The notes under the pieces are model-generated. The model made no database searches, was not told where the DNA came from, and was given only the letters and a program-made list of their open reading frames with translations. From Macropodus opercularis (lineage: Eukaryota > Chordata > Actinopteri > Anabantiformes > Osphronemidae), in NCBI GenBank assembly GCA_030770545.1, contig JAUCMP010000028.1:14899501-14963500 (forward strand): DNA of 64,000 nt, written 5' to 3'. The number at the start of each line of letters is the position of its first letter. Position 1 is the first letter of the stretch. Made by a program: the position numbers and the translations under genes. Below, piece after piece: positions 12,301 through 25,800 of this stretch.

Positions 12301-14424
12301 TGTAATTGGCCTTTTGAACACTAATGGTATGTCATGACTGATGAGCTCCTCGGTTTGAGGAGCGACATGCGCTTTTTGCCCATCAAAGCCAGATGTTAAA
12401 GGAAGGAGGAAGGGAGTGAGTGTTTTAGCAAGCTCAGCACATTGTTTGGAATAGTATGCGGGTGTGGGGACGATGATGGAAAAAAGGAAAAGGTGAAGAC
12501 GGAGGTGACTTGTTGTCTCCGTGACACATTCAGTCCGTGCATGGATAAGGAACGACTGCTATTAGTGTTCCCCCCTTTGCCGGCCGCTCATTCATTATTT
12601 GTTGTGGTTTTGCTTTCCAGCTGTGAGAGTACTCAGCACTTCGCATCCAAAAGAACACACGAGGAAACGGAGAGGAGCTGGATGTCAGCGGTTTATTTCT
12701 GTGGTGAAATCGCCACCTTCCCCTGTTTGCATGAACGAAACCTCAAGCCAACCCAACCGGGCTGCTTTTAACGCTTTCAAGTGCACTTCCTGCTGCTCAA
12801 AGCCGTAGAAATGTCGTCTTTACAACATGACAGTTAGTAGAAGCGCACGTGCCGAGGTTAGCGCATATAAACCAACAATAAAACCCGAAACCTTTCGCTG
12901 TGCCCCCGCACGCGGCCCATCTGGGGAAGCAGCTGAAGAGCATGCGGCGCGATGTGCACAGCAGGCGTCTGCAAACGCCACTGAAACTCAGTTAAACAAA
13001 GCAGAAGTCTGTCTTTCGCTCCTCTATCAGTACTGAGGAGGGATGAAACGCGACAATGCTGACACATAAAAAACGTGAGGCTTGACGACGAGATCAAGCA
13101 GAATCTTTACTGTTCTGGTTCGGCGCGTGGAGCGTCCCATGCTGGATCTACAGAAGCGATGCTGCCTAATTAGCTGTTTTAACCCGCCTCTGAGATGGCG
13201 CAGGGCACGTGGACCGGACCCCTGCAGCGATGAAAGGGGTCTGGTTGTCGCATCCATTTGATTGGATGGTGTTTAATTGCTATTCTCTGGTTGAACAGAG
13301 CATCACTTAAATGTAACCCAAACTTATCTTCAAGCCACATATATCGGGGTAAAAACACGGACATGTAACATACGTTATGAGAGAACTAACGTAGATACGC
13401 CTCTGTGTGAGATCCCTCTGCTACGCAAATGCTTGGACGGATGAATAGATGGTTCGTTTTCTGTTTTTAAAGAAGAGAATGTGATGCAGCTTCCCACTGA
13501 GCTGCAGAACAGTGAGATGTGAGGGAACAGAAAACAAAATCATAAGAAAGGAGGCCCAGAGACAATTGACTAATCTTTTGCAAACCCCAGATCTGGCTCT
13601 TATTGACTTATTGTCAGCGTAATCCATATCATAACCATCTGCTCCAGCGCTGTGAAAGACCCAGGGCATATTAGTTGTGTCTCCTGCCAGGGTTTTCGCT
13701 GACAGTAGCCTGAAGGGCTCAGTGGAGTCATTTGGAAAAGCACCTGTAAAGCCGCGCTACATAAATCCTAATTCTGCTTTTGTGTCTTTCTTCAAAGCTC
13801 AATACTTGTCTTCCCTGGGTTAAAGGAGAAATGCTCCTGATGCCGTGGAGTCAGTGGATATTGATATTCATCTTTTATAAGACATTTGACTGAGTTATTA
13901 AGTCACTGAACTAGAAGTGTTCACGCTACAGCTGATCCAAGTCATTATTCTGACCGGTGGTGGTTCTGTTTCCATCAGGGCAGTTCATGATGAGCAGATA
14001 AAGCTGCAGCACAGGTTGACCCCGCGCGTCCTCGACGCAACAACATAATAACCTCTGTGGGCCAAAACACACAGAGGTCATTTTCTGTCAAACACCTCTG
14101 GTAACCCTGTTGTTTTACAGAGCTTCCCAGAATCCAACTGGCCACTCCAGGGACTTAATGAAACCTGCTGAGTCCATTCCAGCGTGACATGAACTGGAAT
14201 AATGACCGATGTAATGAGTCTGTCTGTCTGCAGGCCTGTGCACCGGCCCCCCTACATCTGGCCTTGACTTTGACTCTGGATGCAAATGTCTCATTTTGAT
14301 CAGCTCTTTGCAGAATATTAATGTATTTTCTCTACTGTAGGTAGACCCAAATATCTTCAGCTGTGACGGAATAACAAAGCATGACAATGAGAAACTTTTC
14401 AGACATCTAATCTCCTTCCCCTGA

Positions 14425-14439
14425 TGTGTGTGTGTGTGT
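14425..14439. repeat. (TG)n microsatellite, short
   Basis: A 15-nt TG tract. Confidence 0.9.
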
Positions 14440-17400
14440 TTCGCCCCGTTCTTTGTTATTCATTGTGTTATCCAAGGTCTGATCTCTGGTCTTAGTTTCA
14501 ATATTGTTCTCTCTTCCAGGTGAATCTCAGAAATGAAACAGTGTGAGTAAACTAAGGATGTGCTGCCCTGGGCTGGAGCCTGAACTGCCTGAGTGATGAG
14601 TCAATAAATGAAGCACAATCTGTAGCTTTTAGCAGTAAACCAATATGCAGCCTTATCGACTTCACTAAAGATAAAATATCTCTATATTTTTGTGGCTTAA
14701 GCATTAGGGGGAAAAAGTGGGGTAAAAATATAAAATGTTTAGGTTGGAATATCGAGGCCAAGTTTTCTTGGCTGATGATCTTTTTTCTAGGGCTAATATA
14801 TAGTCTTAGTTTACTGAGTGCTAAGCAACACAAGGATGTCATGGAGACTGTCCTTATAATTGGTTTGTTTTACTGCACCGGGTTTTGAAAACCTAATCCC
14901 ACGTGAAGTGTGATAAGTGTTTCGATTTGTGGGACAGGACTGAATCAAAACCAACTCAGCACCTCACCTTTAATTTGACAGGGAACGCACACGTTCGGAG
15001 AAGAGCACGTCAGCTGGTGCAGGGCTTAAGCCTCCATGAGAGATAATTTGTTGGCGAGAGAAAAAGAGGAGCTGGCGGAGTTAAAGAGAAGTGATCATGG
15101 AGCTGTCCAAAAACATATGGACACAGACCCTGAGAGACGCAGCGAACAAAGATAAAGCGGTTTTCTTGCTCCCGTGTGGACTAATGTCATCAGGTTAGCC
15201 AGACAGACACACAACACCTGTGAGTGGTGAGCAGAGCCTTCCTTACAAATGAAATTTAAGTGGGATCCTCCTTGTTGCGAGCCATCACATCCTCCCAGCC
15301 CATCAATCTCCACACGTCTGCCAAGACACAATAATTAATGATGGATTGGTGATGAATGAAAGGATGCTTTGCTGTCAGGTGGTGCCGTGAAGGCTTCGGA
15401 GCTTTGACGACCAGCAGAAGCTGCACATGTAGGTGAGGCTGAGGACAGAGAATAAAAATGCCCACAGAATGACCAAGCAGTCAGCCGTTTAAGCGACATA
15501 CAAAAATATGACTTTAAAACCGCAACGTCCCTTTTGCCTCATTTCCTATTGTTCAGTTTGTGTCCTTCAGATGCATGCTTTACTGGGTACAGTAGTTGAC
15601 TCCCTGTCTCTCTACAACTGCTGGCTTATTAGGTTTCCATGGCAACTCGCCGCATCCACTTGTGTTTTGTTCCAGCCTGTCGGGACCCCACGGGGTAAAG
15701 CTTTAAGACAGAACACCAGGAGGGGGGAGAACAACCTGCAGCAGTACCAAGGGGAGGGATTCAATTGCTCATTGCCCTCCGCTCCATTTAACCCGCTAAG
15801 AGGCGCGGGGGCTGAAGCACTGCTTTTATGTCAGTGTGCCTCCCTGCATCAGGACAAATATTAAAACATATTGACAGACTCACTAGGATGGAAACCACCA
15901 GTGGGGAGCAAAGCAGCGTTTTTTTACATAACAAATACTAATAAAAACCTTTGTACGTCGTCGTTTTGGATGGCACCTTGTAGAAAAAGCAACTTTACAA
16001 GAGTTGCCATAAACCCTTAAACAAGCTGGATACATGATAACATCTGGTGAGCACCTGATTCCCCCCCAAGCATTAGAAGATTAAAGCTATTAGTTAGTGG
16101 AACTGCACCAGTTTGCACAGAGTATGAATCCTACTGACTGCGATCAGCAGGATCAGTCCAGCAGGCCAGAGTCTTCACCAATTGAGTAGAGTATCTTAAA
16201 TGAACATGATTGATTAGCTTGAAATTCCACAGAGACATTTCTGTATCCCAGAAGATGAATCTTAATAACGCCGCTGATCCCCTGGCGTTCATCTGCCACC
16301 AGCTGTAGTAAGAGCAAGGTTCATTTTGGCAATAGGTTAACCTTTGACCCATGTCACCCCCCTTTTTAATGCATCAGATGGAGGAAGGCACATCTAAATT
16401 AAAACGATTCTTATGTTAAACTATTAAATTACATTACATTATTGAAAGTATTAGAAGTCGGAAACAGTGAATGTCGTGAAACATTTTGTAATCTTTCCAA
16501 ATAATGTGAAACAACACCTGAAATGATCCCAAAATGAAAATAGATGTTTAGTAATGCAAAGGCCCTGTTTTGTGTTTTAGATACATGTACGTCCTGATCC
16601 TGCAGAGTTTCGATATTATTTTCTACCGAACCCATAGGTCCAGAAAATGAGCAAGAGCCTCCTCCAGAAAACTGCTTTGCGTGTGACAAAGCATGTGAGA
16701 GGTTGTTTCGCCGACGTCTGACACACGGGCCTTTCATGTAACACTGGGGAGAACAGTGCGGCCAACGGAGAACGAGCGACACTTGAACCATCCTGCCCTG
16801 CACTTGTGAAGGGCGGAGCTCCACAGACGCCCTTTTTAACCCTCGTGCACCCAACCAGCAATGCCTCCGTCTGGGCCTGCTAAGACTGGGATGCACGTTT
16901 TAATTCTCAGGCTTGTTTCGTACGGACGTTTCAAACCAGAGGATTTAGTGCCAGTCTGCTGCTCTGCTAATGCTGAGGTTCGGAACCAGCAACCAACCAT
17001 AACATTGCTTTCTACGTTTCTACTGACATGTCCCAATGAATATCTTGCAACTTTCACCACATCTTTTGGTCTTTGAGTATTTTTGGAAAATTGGATAATA
17101 TTTCACCTGGAATGGTTTCGTTTTCTGTCCAGGTAGCGTCTGTAGAGAAAAGTTGGCTGCGGACTACAAATTTATCCTCCAGTGAAGTTTCCCTTCACAC
17201 CTGTTCAGAATAGACCCGATAAGTGGACAAAGGACGGGGAGGAGTGAGTGGGTGTGGAACAGATACTGGAACTGAAGCACTGCTCCTTGGACCTGTTACA
17301 TCACCAGAGAATATTTTCAGTCTTACACTGAATCTTTAAGTCATAAATGTGTACCTGCTCAGCGTTCGCTTGCTAGTGTGAGCGCGTTAGGGCTACTGTT

Positions 17401-20400
17401 AGAGGTTCAACCTGACACACAGTTATTAGATCTCAGATAACAAGCAATTCATTACTTAATTATGAATTTAACCCTGTGGGACCCTTGGAGAAAATAATCT
17501 AACAATAATAATGCTAATTTGATTTTCTGATTTTATATGCATACTAAGCAGGCTTTTAAGTTACTGACAGATTGCTCATTAATTCCTATGACGAATGAGA
17601 AGATATATGTTATCTTTAAATGACTCTTCGAGGTGTCACACCGGATTTAATACGTTAGCGCATTTCATTTAGGACCTTTGCTGTGACATTATCGTTTCCA
17701 TTAACTCTCAGTTCTATGACCGACAACAGACGCTTTGAAGATGATTCTTGTTGTGTGCTCAGGGCAAAGTGAGGGGATCTTTAAAGAAGACATGTTTCGA
17801 GTCCATTTCATTGACAAATTGATGGCGACCCATCAATGGAATTGGTCTAAGGTCAAGTTCACTGGAAAATAAATGTAAAATGTAATTAGCTGGAGTACTG
17901 TGTGTTATTGGGTAAACAGCCTTCAGTAAAAACAATGCAGTGAATTTATTCTGTTTGCCTGAGTGTGGGAGGGATTTGGCTTGTTGGGAGGCAGGCATTT
18001 AATCTGCTCTCAGAAAGGACAGTCAGACACAATGAATACGTCTCGTCCTAGTTGTTTATCTCTGGGCCAGCATGGAACCATTAAGAAAGCAACTAAGCGC
18101 CATCAATTTCCTTTATGCCAAAGGTATTAAAAAGCCTCAACACTTTTGCAAATGTGTCGGACAGGAATAAAACAACTTTTAATGAGTAGGAAACTAAAAC
18201 AAAACATCCAAATACCTTTGGACTTTTTAGAACTTTGTGCTCTGGATTTGGCTGCAGAAATGAAACACAGTAGAGATCTGAGCTCTGCTGGCTGGCTCTG
18301 AATTAAAAGTGAAGGCCATTGGGGGGCTGATAGTAGATCATGAATGGTGCCACTGTCTGAACCCAGAGCTCAAACTGACACATACACACACACTGGCACC
18401 CACTGCATACTCCACCGATCCAATCTTTTCATTGCCTTGGTGTCACTATGGAAACATCCCCCCACACACAGCACCAGCGCCATTGCTTCCAAAACTGTCC
18501 TCTGTAATCCTATGGGCTGTAAGGAGACCATACTGGAAGACAGACGTGGCGCAGCGGCAGGAAAACTGGGAGCACGGTGCTGTTTTCGCGTTCAACCGCC
18601 TGCGTGCACCTCCAGAAAAAACAACCCGTGATTAGCAGCGGTTGATTAGCAGCCGCAATGTAAAAGCCGTACTCAATGCCTGCACCGCCATCAGGCTCAC
18701 GCACAAAGGGATCATTTTGTCAGCACAGTGATCTCATTGTCAAGCTATCTGTCCCTCTGTTAGCACCATTGCTTTAACAGGATGTGGGCCTCTGATTGGT
18801 TGCACTGTTCTACTCTACAAAGAATACTTTTACTGTTTACCTCTTGTTTATTCTTTGTCCTGTCCAGCAGCTTAGCACGCAACGTGGAACACAGGATGCT
18901 GTATTGCAGACTAATTTGCCTTCTTTTGGACAAATCTCTCAATGCAAACCGAGCCACATGTGGAGTTTCCACCACTCTGCTTGTTAGTTTGCTGAGGGGA
19001 GGTGCAGTTACCAGAGATGTGATATGGTATCAGCAGAAAAGGGAAAAGGAGAAGATGAGGGTGACCAGCGAGTGACCAAACACCAAAGGAGGCAAAAGAT
19101 GAAACACAGGACAAAAAGCAGAGCGGGACGGATGAAGAGGGAGTCAGGATGACACCAGTGACAGACAGAGGAGGAGGTGATAAGTCGCCATTCATATCTG
19201 GTGTTGTTGAGCTGGGGTTGTAGCAGAGCACACATTCCATTAGGCTGTAAATATTGACTCAGCAGTGAACAACTGGTTTCTATTGCATTGCAAACAATCC
19301 TATTGTGTGTCTGCCAGGCCTGAAAGGCCTCTGTTTGCACATCACACTCACATCTGATAACTAGGCAGAGTCATTCACTGCAGGGGCGCTTACGCGTCTT
19401 CCTTTTCAGCTGGATAGTTTCCTTCTTCTGCATTTCTGTCTGTCTCCCACTCTTGGCCACCAGCCATCAGGCCAACAACCTTGACTGTAACCCTCCTCCA
19501 CGTGGTGTTTCCAGGTAACCAAATGTTGGGCTTTGCCTTAGCAAATAGACTGAGCCAAGTTATGCCCCAATAACCACTCATGCAATAAGCACAGTGTTGA
19601 TCAAAATACGCTGTTGGATGCATGCGGAGGCAAACAAACTCTGACGGTACCTGCCTGTAGAGGTGGACTGTTTGTCTGCAGACTACACTGTGCATGGACG
19701 TGTTGACCTCTGAACACTTTGTGAAAGATTTATGGCTTGGGAGGGGACTCAGACTTATCATCTACCTGGGACCGTAAATGTGAGTCCACACCCTGTTCCT
19801 GTCTCGCAAAAGTGATGTATGACTAACTTCTTACGAATGCAGCACACGGGCTGATTGAGACAGGCGGGGCTTTGGCTTGCGTAACACAGCAATAACAGTA
19901 CGTGAAGTCCTACAGCACGCATCAGCGTAACACAGAAGAGTCGTGCACATACGTCCTTCCCCTGGAAACAGACTATTCCTTTGTTCAGGACTGTCTCACC
20001 GAGTCTCACCGAATAGCAACGTAACAGCACTAAACAAGAGCACGTCAGGTTCCACGAGGCGACATCGCTGCACACAGAAGAGGAAAAAGCAGAAACATTT
20101 AGATTTTGTGAAATGCACAGCGTTAGAGAAAACTGTGACGGTATCCTGTGAAGAACTACGTGGCGTCTTCCATGCATCCTGTTCATATGCACAATGGCTC
20201 AGTAACGTCTTTAGGAAATTTATTTTAAAACTGTCTTGGTTTTATTATGATTTGTTAACTGCACATTGTACATTCTCCTAAAATGTCTTTTTTTTAAAAG
20301 CACAGTAACTGGTCTCTGAGCCTGTGAACATGTTTGGCCATATTTAGATGATAAATAATAACTAATGTTTCAGTTTTTTTCTGCAGGTGACTGTAGATCG

Positions 20401-20599
20401 TGATATGGTATCAATGTTATTAAACCTCATAAGGCAAAACTACGTGTTTGTAAAGTTTTCGGTCTGCATGGTTCAGTATGAAAAGAAAGAAAGCAGATGT
20501 AGAAATAGCAGCATTTCTGATTGTGTAACATCTGGAGGGCTCTGTGATTGTATGGTGCAGCATTTAAAACCTGTATTGCAGTCACTTGTCATTGTGTAG

Positions 20600-20602
<3 letters not shown>

Positions 20603-20665
<63 letters not shown>
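20603..20665. repeat. Long (CA)n microsatellite, 63 nt
   Basis: About 31 uninterrupted CA units form the longest perfect dinucleotide tract in the window. Confidence 0.97.
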
Positions 20666-20667
<2 letters not shown>

Positions 20668-22269
20668 CTCCTGCCAGCTTGATTGTTCTTCTGCCAAAAT
20701 GGCACCTACTGTAAAGACCCGCACAGGGTCCTGTGTGTCGTGTAGGTTTAAGTGCTACATGTTAATTACATTGCTTTTGTGATGTTGCACCAGATGTTCT
20801 CAGGAAGCTGCAGTGCAGTTTATCGCTATCTGCTGAGATATCAGCTAAAGATTGAAGACTTTAATACTGCTCCTCCACAGCATAGAAAAACAGCAGTAAA
20901 AATGAAAGCCAACCCATCAAAGCACAATATGTCCAGGCGACAGCTTAGCAGAGGGCCCCCCCCCTCCCCGCCCCTCGCTCTCGTCCACCTCCCCCCATGC
21001 CTCTCCTCCCCCATGTCTTACGCTTTCTCCTCTCTTCCAACCCAACCATTATCCCCCACAGTACCACCAGCACCACCAGCAACTCCTGGGCCCAGCGAGC
21101 TGCGAGTGTACGCGCGGACCAGATAAGCCGGCTCTGCTCTGACCTTTGTGTTGTTCTGACAGTAGCTGGCTACAGCTAGGACGGGAATCTTTCCAAATCT
21201 AATTTTTGATTCATAAACACAAGGGCCCCCTGAGCAGAGGTGGTCTGAGGTGCATGTCATTCCACTGGAGGACTCAGACTAATCAGAAAGGTGGATAGAC
21301 TCACACTGAGACTAAATGTCAGGTTTTAGTGTGCAGCTGGGGAGAAACAGCATAAAACGAGCAGCGTAGCATCATTTGAATAATGTTTCTGTCACTCACC
21401 CAATCCTACTTTACTCACTTCCCCCCGGGAGGAGAGGGTTTACCACAATGCACAGCAGTGCTCTACAGCACATACACAGCCCACAGGTTACACACACACA
21501 CACACACACACAGGCCAGGTCACCATTCAGCCTGGTGAACTGAGACAAAGTGGACATTTTGCTGAGTGAACATTCTGTTCTTCTCTGACACCGTGCGTCC
21601 TAATGTAGTGCAGGGCTGGTCTTCCATGAGAAACATTATTTCAAAGACTTACTGTCAGTGCTACTCAGATTTTGATGCCATATACCACTATTGTATGTGT
21701 TTGATATCAGAGAACAAAGGTTTTAGCCCAAGGCGAGGTTTGATCCGAGACTTTATTCCCCAGTGCAGGCAGCAGGACCTCCACAAGATGTTCCAGTGTT
21801 ACAGGAAGCTCCTGCACCACTCCCTGTTCTTCACTGCATGAAAGGACACGTTTGTGTTTGCCATCCACGCTGCTGCCGTAATTGGGTGGGTTTGTTATAT
21901 AATTAAAATGAACTTCTGGGTTATTTGTTTGTTCAGTTCCACGTCTGAACTGCTACTGTACACTGAAAAAATGCCTGAAAGAAAAGACATGAGCAACAGT
22001 CTAAGAGAAGCAATTGTTGTTCCACATGAGTCAGGAAGGAGTCATAAAAAAACAAATTAAAAAATGGTTTAAAAAGATGGCAGTGGGCGTCTGGAACCAA
22101 AACAAATGGAATGGACTCCAAAAAGCACCAAGATGCTTCAGGTGAACCAGCCTACCAGAGCTGTTTGGGCTTAGTGTCCAGATCCACGTTTAACAAAGAC
22201 GTGAAGCGTCTCCCACAATTATGTAGAAGGTTCAAGACTTTGGAAAGACTCAAACGCTAGAGCTCAGCT
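20666..22269. other. Non-coding stretch, no gene recognised
   Basis: A C-rich and T-rich segment lies at about 20,950-21,080, and a CA tract at 21,490. The open frame across 21,566-21,841 has no recognisable family. Confidence 0.55.
21490..21512. repeat. (AC)n microsatellite
   Basis: An uninterrupted 23-nt tract. Confidence 0.95.
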
Positions 22270-22440
22270 GAGCTGAAATGCTGTGGTGTGAATAAGCAAA
22301 CGCCCAAAAACTTCAATGAACTGAAGAAACGCAGTAAAGAAGAATGGGTGGGAGTTGTCCAACGCTGTGAGAGACTAATAAAGTCATAAAGCAGCTGCAC
22401 ATCGAACGCTACGTTTGGTCAATGCCAAACCACTGAGCGA
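22270..22440 (+). mobile_element. Decayed Tc1/mariner-like transposase C-terminus
   Basis: One frame at 22309-22389 reads NFNELKKRSKEEWVGVVQRC followed by ERLIKS and a stop. This matches the NELKQRCKEEW...QRCERLIKSY tail typical of fish Tc1-like transposases, and a premature stop replaces the Tyr codon. The preceding bases (GAAATGCTGTGG, then AAACGCCCAAAAACTTCAATG) also match the nucleotide family. The catalytic DDE region and terminal inverted repeats were not found. The flanking 22030-22270 may be more of the element, but I cannot align it. Confidence 0.6.
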
Positions 22441-23224
22441 CTGAACCTTAAGTCCAGGCTGAAGGACGTCTGTCTCCAAACTGCTGCATCTTCAGCTTTC
22501 AGTGGAATCTTATTCTAGTTTGGTGCTGCAGCAGCTTGTGGTTAATCTTTTCTTTCGAATGTTTTTTTATACATTTTACAATACGTTTTCAGATTTTATG
22601 AGCTTGTTTTGACTTAAATTGTATCATTTGTAATACTTTAATACTTTAACCGTTACCTAAATGACCCAGAGGCCAAACACTTAACATTTAGACATTGAAG
22701 CTTTTAAACATTATATTTAATATTACTGTACCTTAGTGGTAAATAAAGCTGTCGTCCCTGACGGTTGCAGGCACATTTATGGCTTCAACACCATCTGCTT
22801 AAATCAATCCCTCCTCCAACATGAATCCTGAGGACGTGTTTGTCACTTGTGAGGATTGTTGGACCCTTTCAGTGTAAACTCTCAGGTCTCAATTGGGAGC
22901 TCGACTGTAAAACTAGGCACCTGGACAGAAATGTTACCAAGGTGAACGGGATTGGAAGAAAGACAAGCTTCTGGTTTCTCCTCACGTTATGCTCAGCAGT
23001 CTGAAATGAGGTTGTTCCGTTTTGTCACATGTTGTCCAGCATATGGAAACGTCCCAGTGTTATGTCGGCTCAGTCATCCAGGTGAGGTTGCCTGAAAGCT
23101 CAAGGGTGGTCCGTTGTTTTCTACTGTATGCACCAGTGTTAGATTTTATACCAACAAGGCTTTCAAACATCGTTTTGACACTGTTGGACCAAGTCTTCTG
23201 ACCCTTACTAGCTCCAGCTGTAAC

Positions 23225-23300
23225 GGCAGTGGTGGCCAATCCTGGTCCTTCGGGCCATTTTCCCGGGTTTCCAACTCTCCCTACTGATCAGGTGTATCAG
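23225..23300 (+). repeat. Short fragment of a dispersed fish repeat
   Basis: The landmarks GGCCAATCCTGGTCCTTCGG and CTGATCAGGTGTATCAG resemble the AACCCTGGTCCTGGAG...CACCTGATTCA stretch of a repeat common in fish, often attributed to non-autonomous hAT elements. The match is by memory and short. Confidence 0.35.
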
Positions 23301-24872
23301 CTTTTCTAGTTGCTGGTTGTTACTATGTCACCTGTTAAAGCATGAGATCTTTTGGTCACATTTTGAAGTTGATCTGTTAAAAGCGTTTTTGCATTTGTGA
23401 CGGCAGGTGAACGGACCAGTAGCACTTCACTGTCCAACACGTTGATTACTGTGGTGAACTGAAAGAAGATGGAGATCTTTGTGCTGAACAGCACAGTGTA
23501 GAAGAAGAAAAAAACATTATGCTTCAAAAACCTGTAAAAATGTATTTATAAACAGCGTCTTTAGTGAATTTACAATTCAGTCAGTGTCTCAGATTGTTGT
23601 AGAAAAGTCAAGTAGTAAAGTCTGATTCACAACTGTTTTATTTGATATTCTGCTACTTCATTATCATTCTTAATTACCTATAAAGCTTATTAAACCTGTA
23701 TTCACTCCATACAGTCCTCAGTTTAATAGGAACGTTGTAAAGGACAGCAGGATGCAGGATGAGGAGCTTCTTGGATCCCTCCTACGGTTCAACACCTCGC
23801 TCTGAGGCTTCACTGTGTTTTCATGATGCAACATGCTTGGCAGCTGGCACAATTTCAGAGCCAAGGAAAAGACCCGACATGAGTCCTAATGCTTTGTGAC
23901 TAGAATTTTGATCATTTCAAATCTTCCTTCTGCACTCGGGCTCCCTGCTTCCCTCTCCTTTCCCTCCTTCTTCTCTGTGCTTCAGTCTCTCTGTGTAAGT
24001 CACAGAATCCTCGTCCTCGTACGATGAGTCGCTCTCACTCTTGCGATCCAGACCTGCTTTGATATGGATTTTGTTGGGTTTTTTTAAAAGGTCGCACTCT
24101 CATTAAACCCAATCAACACAGGAAGTTTCAGGATGTCTTTCGACCTCTTGTGACGGCTCCTAGAGCTGATGCCTGACTGTGGAGCTGATCGTTCTTTCTG
24201 AAACAAAAAATGTTGAGATTCCCCGAGATCACAGGATTTTATTCCTCATATTAAATGATGTGCCACCAGGTGAATTGCAGATGATGATACTGTATGTGCT
24301 CTGTGTGCATCTTGCACCTCCACAGCAACAGAAACTGAATTTAGCGCTGCAGTGAAGTGAAGGTGTGATGTGCTGCAGGCTGCTTCCATACACAGAGCTT
24401 AAAAAAGTCGCTGCTCAAAGATTTCCATCACCGGAACAAGTGAAACATTGTTATTGCGACTGGGAGCAGGCAACTGGTCACAGCATGTCAAGCGTTGAGC
24501 TTCTCCTGGAGTTGAAGTGTTGTGCCGGCTTTTGTAGGGCTGTAGGAAAAGATGCAGCTTCACTCAAGGCTGTAGTTATTCCAGACTATGACTCCAGACC
24601 TGCAGAATAGAAGTCATTGTGTCCGTCTGCTGAACACTGATAATATCAGCATGCCTGGCTAACATCCATCACTCCACCAGTACAAGATGAGCTAGAATCA
24701 CCTTACTGTAGATGCGCATCCTCCTCCGGCTGGTGACGTTGCAGAGCATATCTCTCCAGACCAAAACAGGCTCACAGCAAATTCCAAGTGGAAGTTGGAG
24801 CTAGATGTAATGAAATCCCCTCCAGGTATTTCCGGAATATGATGTTGATAAAAATGACACATACACTCAGTA

Positions 24873-24913
24873 TATAACTACGTAACCTCGGTACATGAGG
24901 TTACATAGTTATA
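24873..24913. repeat. Near-perfect 17-bp inverted repeat (hairpin)
   Basis: Arms 24873-24889 and 24897-24913 are complementary at 16 of 17 positions around a 7-nt loop (GGTACAT region). The arm contains ACTACGTAACCTC. It could be the joined ends of a mobile-element relic or a fold-back structure. Confidence 0.8.
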
Positions 24914-25099
24914 GCGACTTTGACCTTTACGCACCTAAATCTTTGATCAGTTCATTTATAAATCCAAATGGAGATTCGTGTCAGATATAATATTCCCTCA
25001 CTTTAATGGAACAGACAGATGGACACACGGACAATTTAAAAACACGGTGCCTCCGGCCACAGCTGTCACCACCATAAAGGCCTAAAATGATGCTGGACT

Positions 25100-25800
25100 G
25101 TCCAATTTAAAATTCTATCCATAAACATGATAAACAGACCAGGTAACAAAAAGCAGCCTTGCACTGGGAACTGGTCTGTGGACCAGGCTGCAGTTGTACA
25201 GCCCTTAATGAAAACCCCACAGCTTGAGCACCATGCAGGGCATGCAGAGCTGGTCCAGCGTTCCACGGAAGGGGCGAACAAAAAGTTCCATACACTAGCA
25301 TAGACGTTCCTCAGAAGGTTGAGAGACGCTATCTCCTCGTTGTTGGAACTGTCTCCAGCCTGGAAGGGAGGTTGCAGAGGCATGTCAACAAAACAGCTCC
25401 ACAACATGCGGAGACCTGGGGTCCTCAGGAGGGATCTCATTCAGCCCTCGTGGCGAGTCAAAGACTTTACCAGCAACCTCGATGACCTCAGGCAACAAGG
25501 TCACCTCTAAGTCTGCTCCCTCAGTGGAAAGGGAAGGAGGTCCTCGGAGTATTCCTTCAACCGTCTGATAACATCCCCAGCCGAGGCCTCCACCGTGAAT
25601 CTCCATCAGATGCAACCAGGTGGTGATCAGTTGACAGCTCTGCCCCTCTGTTCACATTACAAAGGTCCGATGACTGAGCCACAGAGTCCGCCTGCAGCCT
25701 AGGGTGTCTTGGTGCCACATGCACTGACGGACACCCTTAGTTATGGACAAGCTGTGACTGGCGCACAGGTCCGACAACAGAGCAGCACTTCAGGTTGGGG
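25100..25800 (-). mobile_element. Rearranged LINE (non-LTR retrotransposon) endonuclease/reverse transcriptase fragment
   Basis: Read on the minus strand from 25800 down, pieces of a fish LINE ORF2 appear in order. Endonuclease C-terminal signatures are LCASHSLSIT, MWHQDTLG and ELSTDHHLV. The pre-RT linker contains VIRRLKEYSEDLL. RT motifs include PRGTLDQL and QGCFLLPGLFIMFMDRI. The frames shift between the pieces. Segments that normally separate them are deleted, including the stretch that would bridge RGTLDQL and QGC. The YADD catalytic motif is not present. It is a dead, internally deleted copy. I cannot fix the clade. Confidence 0.7.

Larger units (their letters stand above)
10811..20600. 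other. Non-coding stretch, no gene recognised
   Basis: No open frame here carries a known domain or splice-framed coding signal. The 11,400-12,300 part looks least repeat-like, with an AT-rich homeodomain-type run at about 11,605-11,640. A purine-rich block lies at 19,020-19,180. No RNA gene was identified. Confidence 0.6.

Noticed and set aside
12827..13036. Short plus-strand frame as a small protein
   Set aside because: There is no signature, it overlaps other open frames on both strands, and it is not supported by splice or context evidence.
20473..20724. Frame rich in alternating Cys and Val
   Set aside because: It is a translation of the CA microsatellite.
21566..21841. Open frame with QCRQQDLHKMFQCYRKLL as a possible exon
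   Set aside because: There is no recognisable family, no supporting splice context and no adjoining exon.
25066..25440. Minus-strand 124-codon open frame as a gene
   Set aside because: It contains LINE reverse-transcriptase motifs in a frame-shifted, deleted copy, so it is treated as part of the mobile-element remnant.
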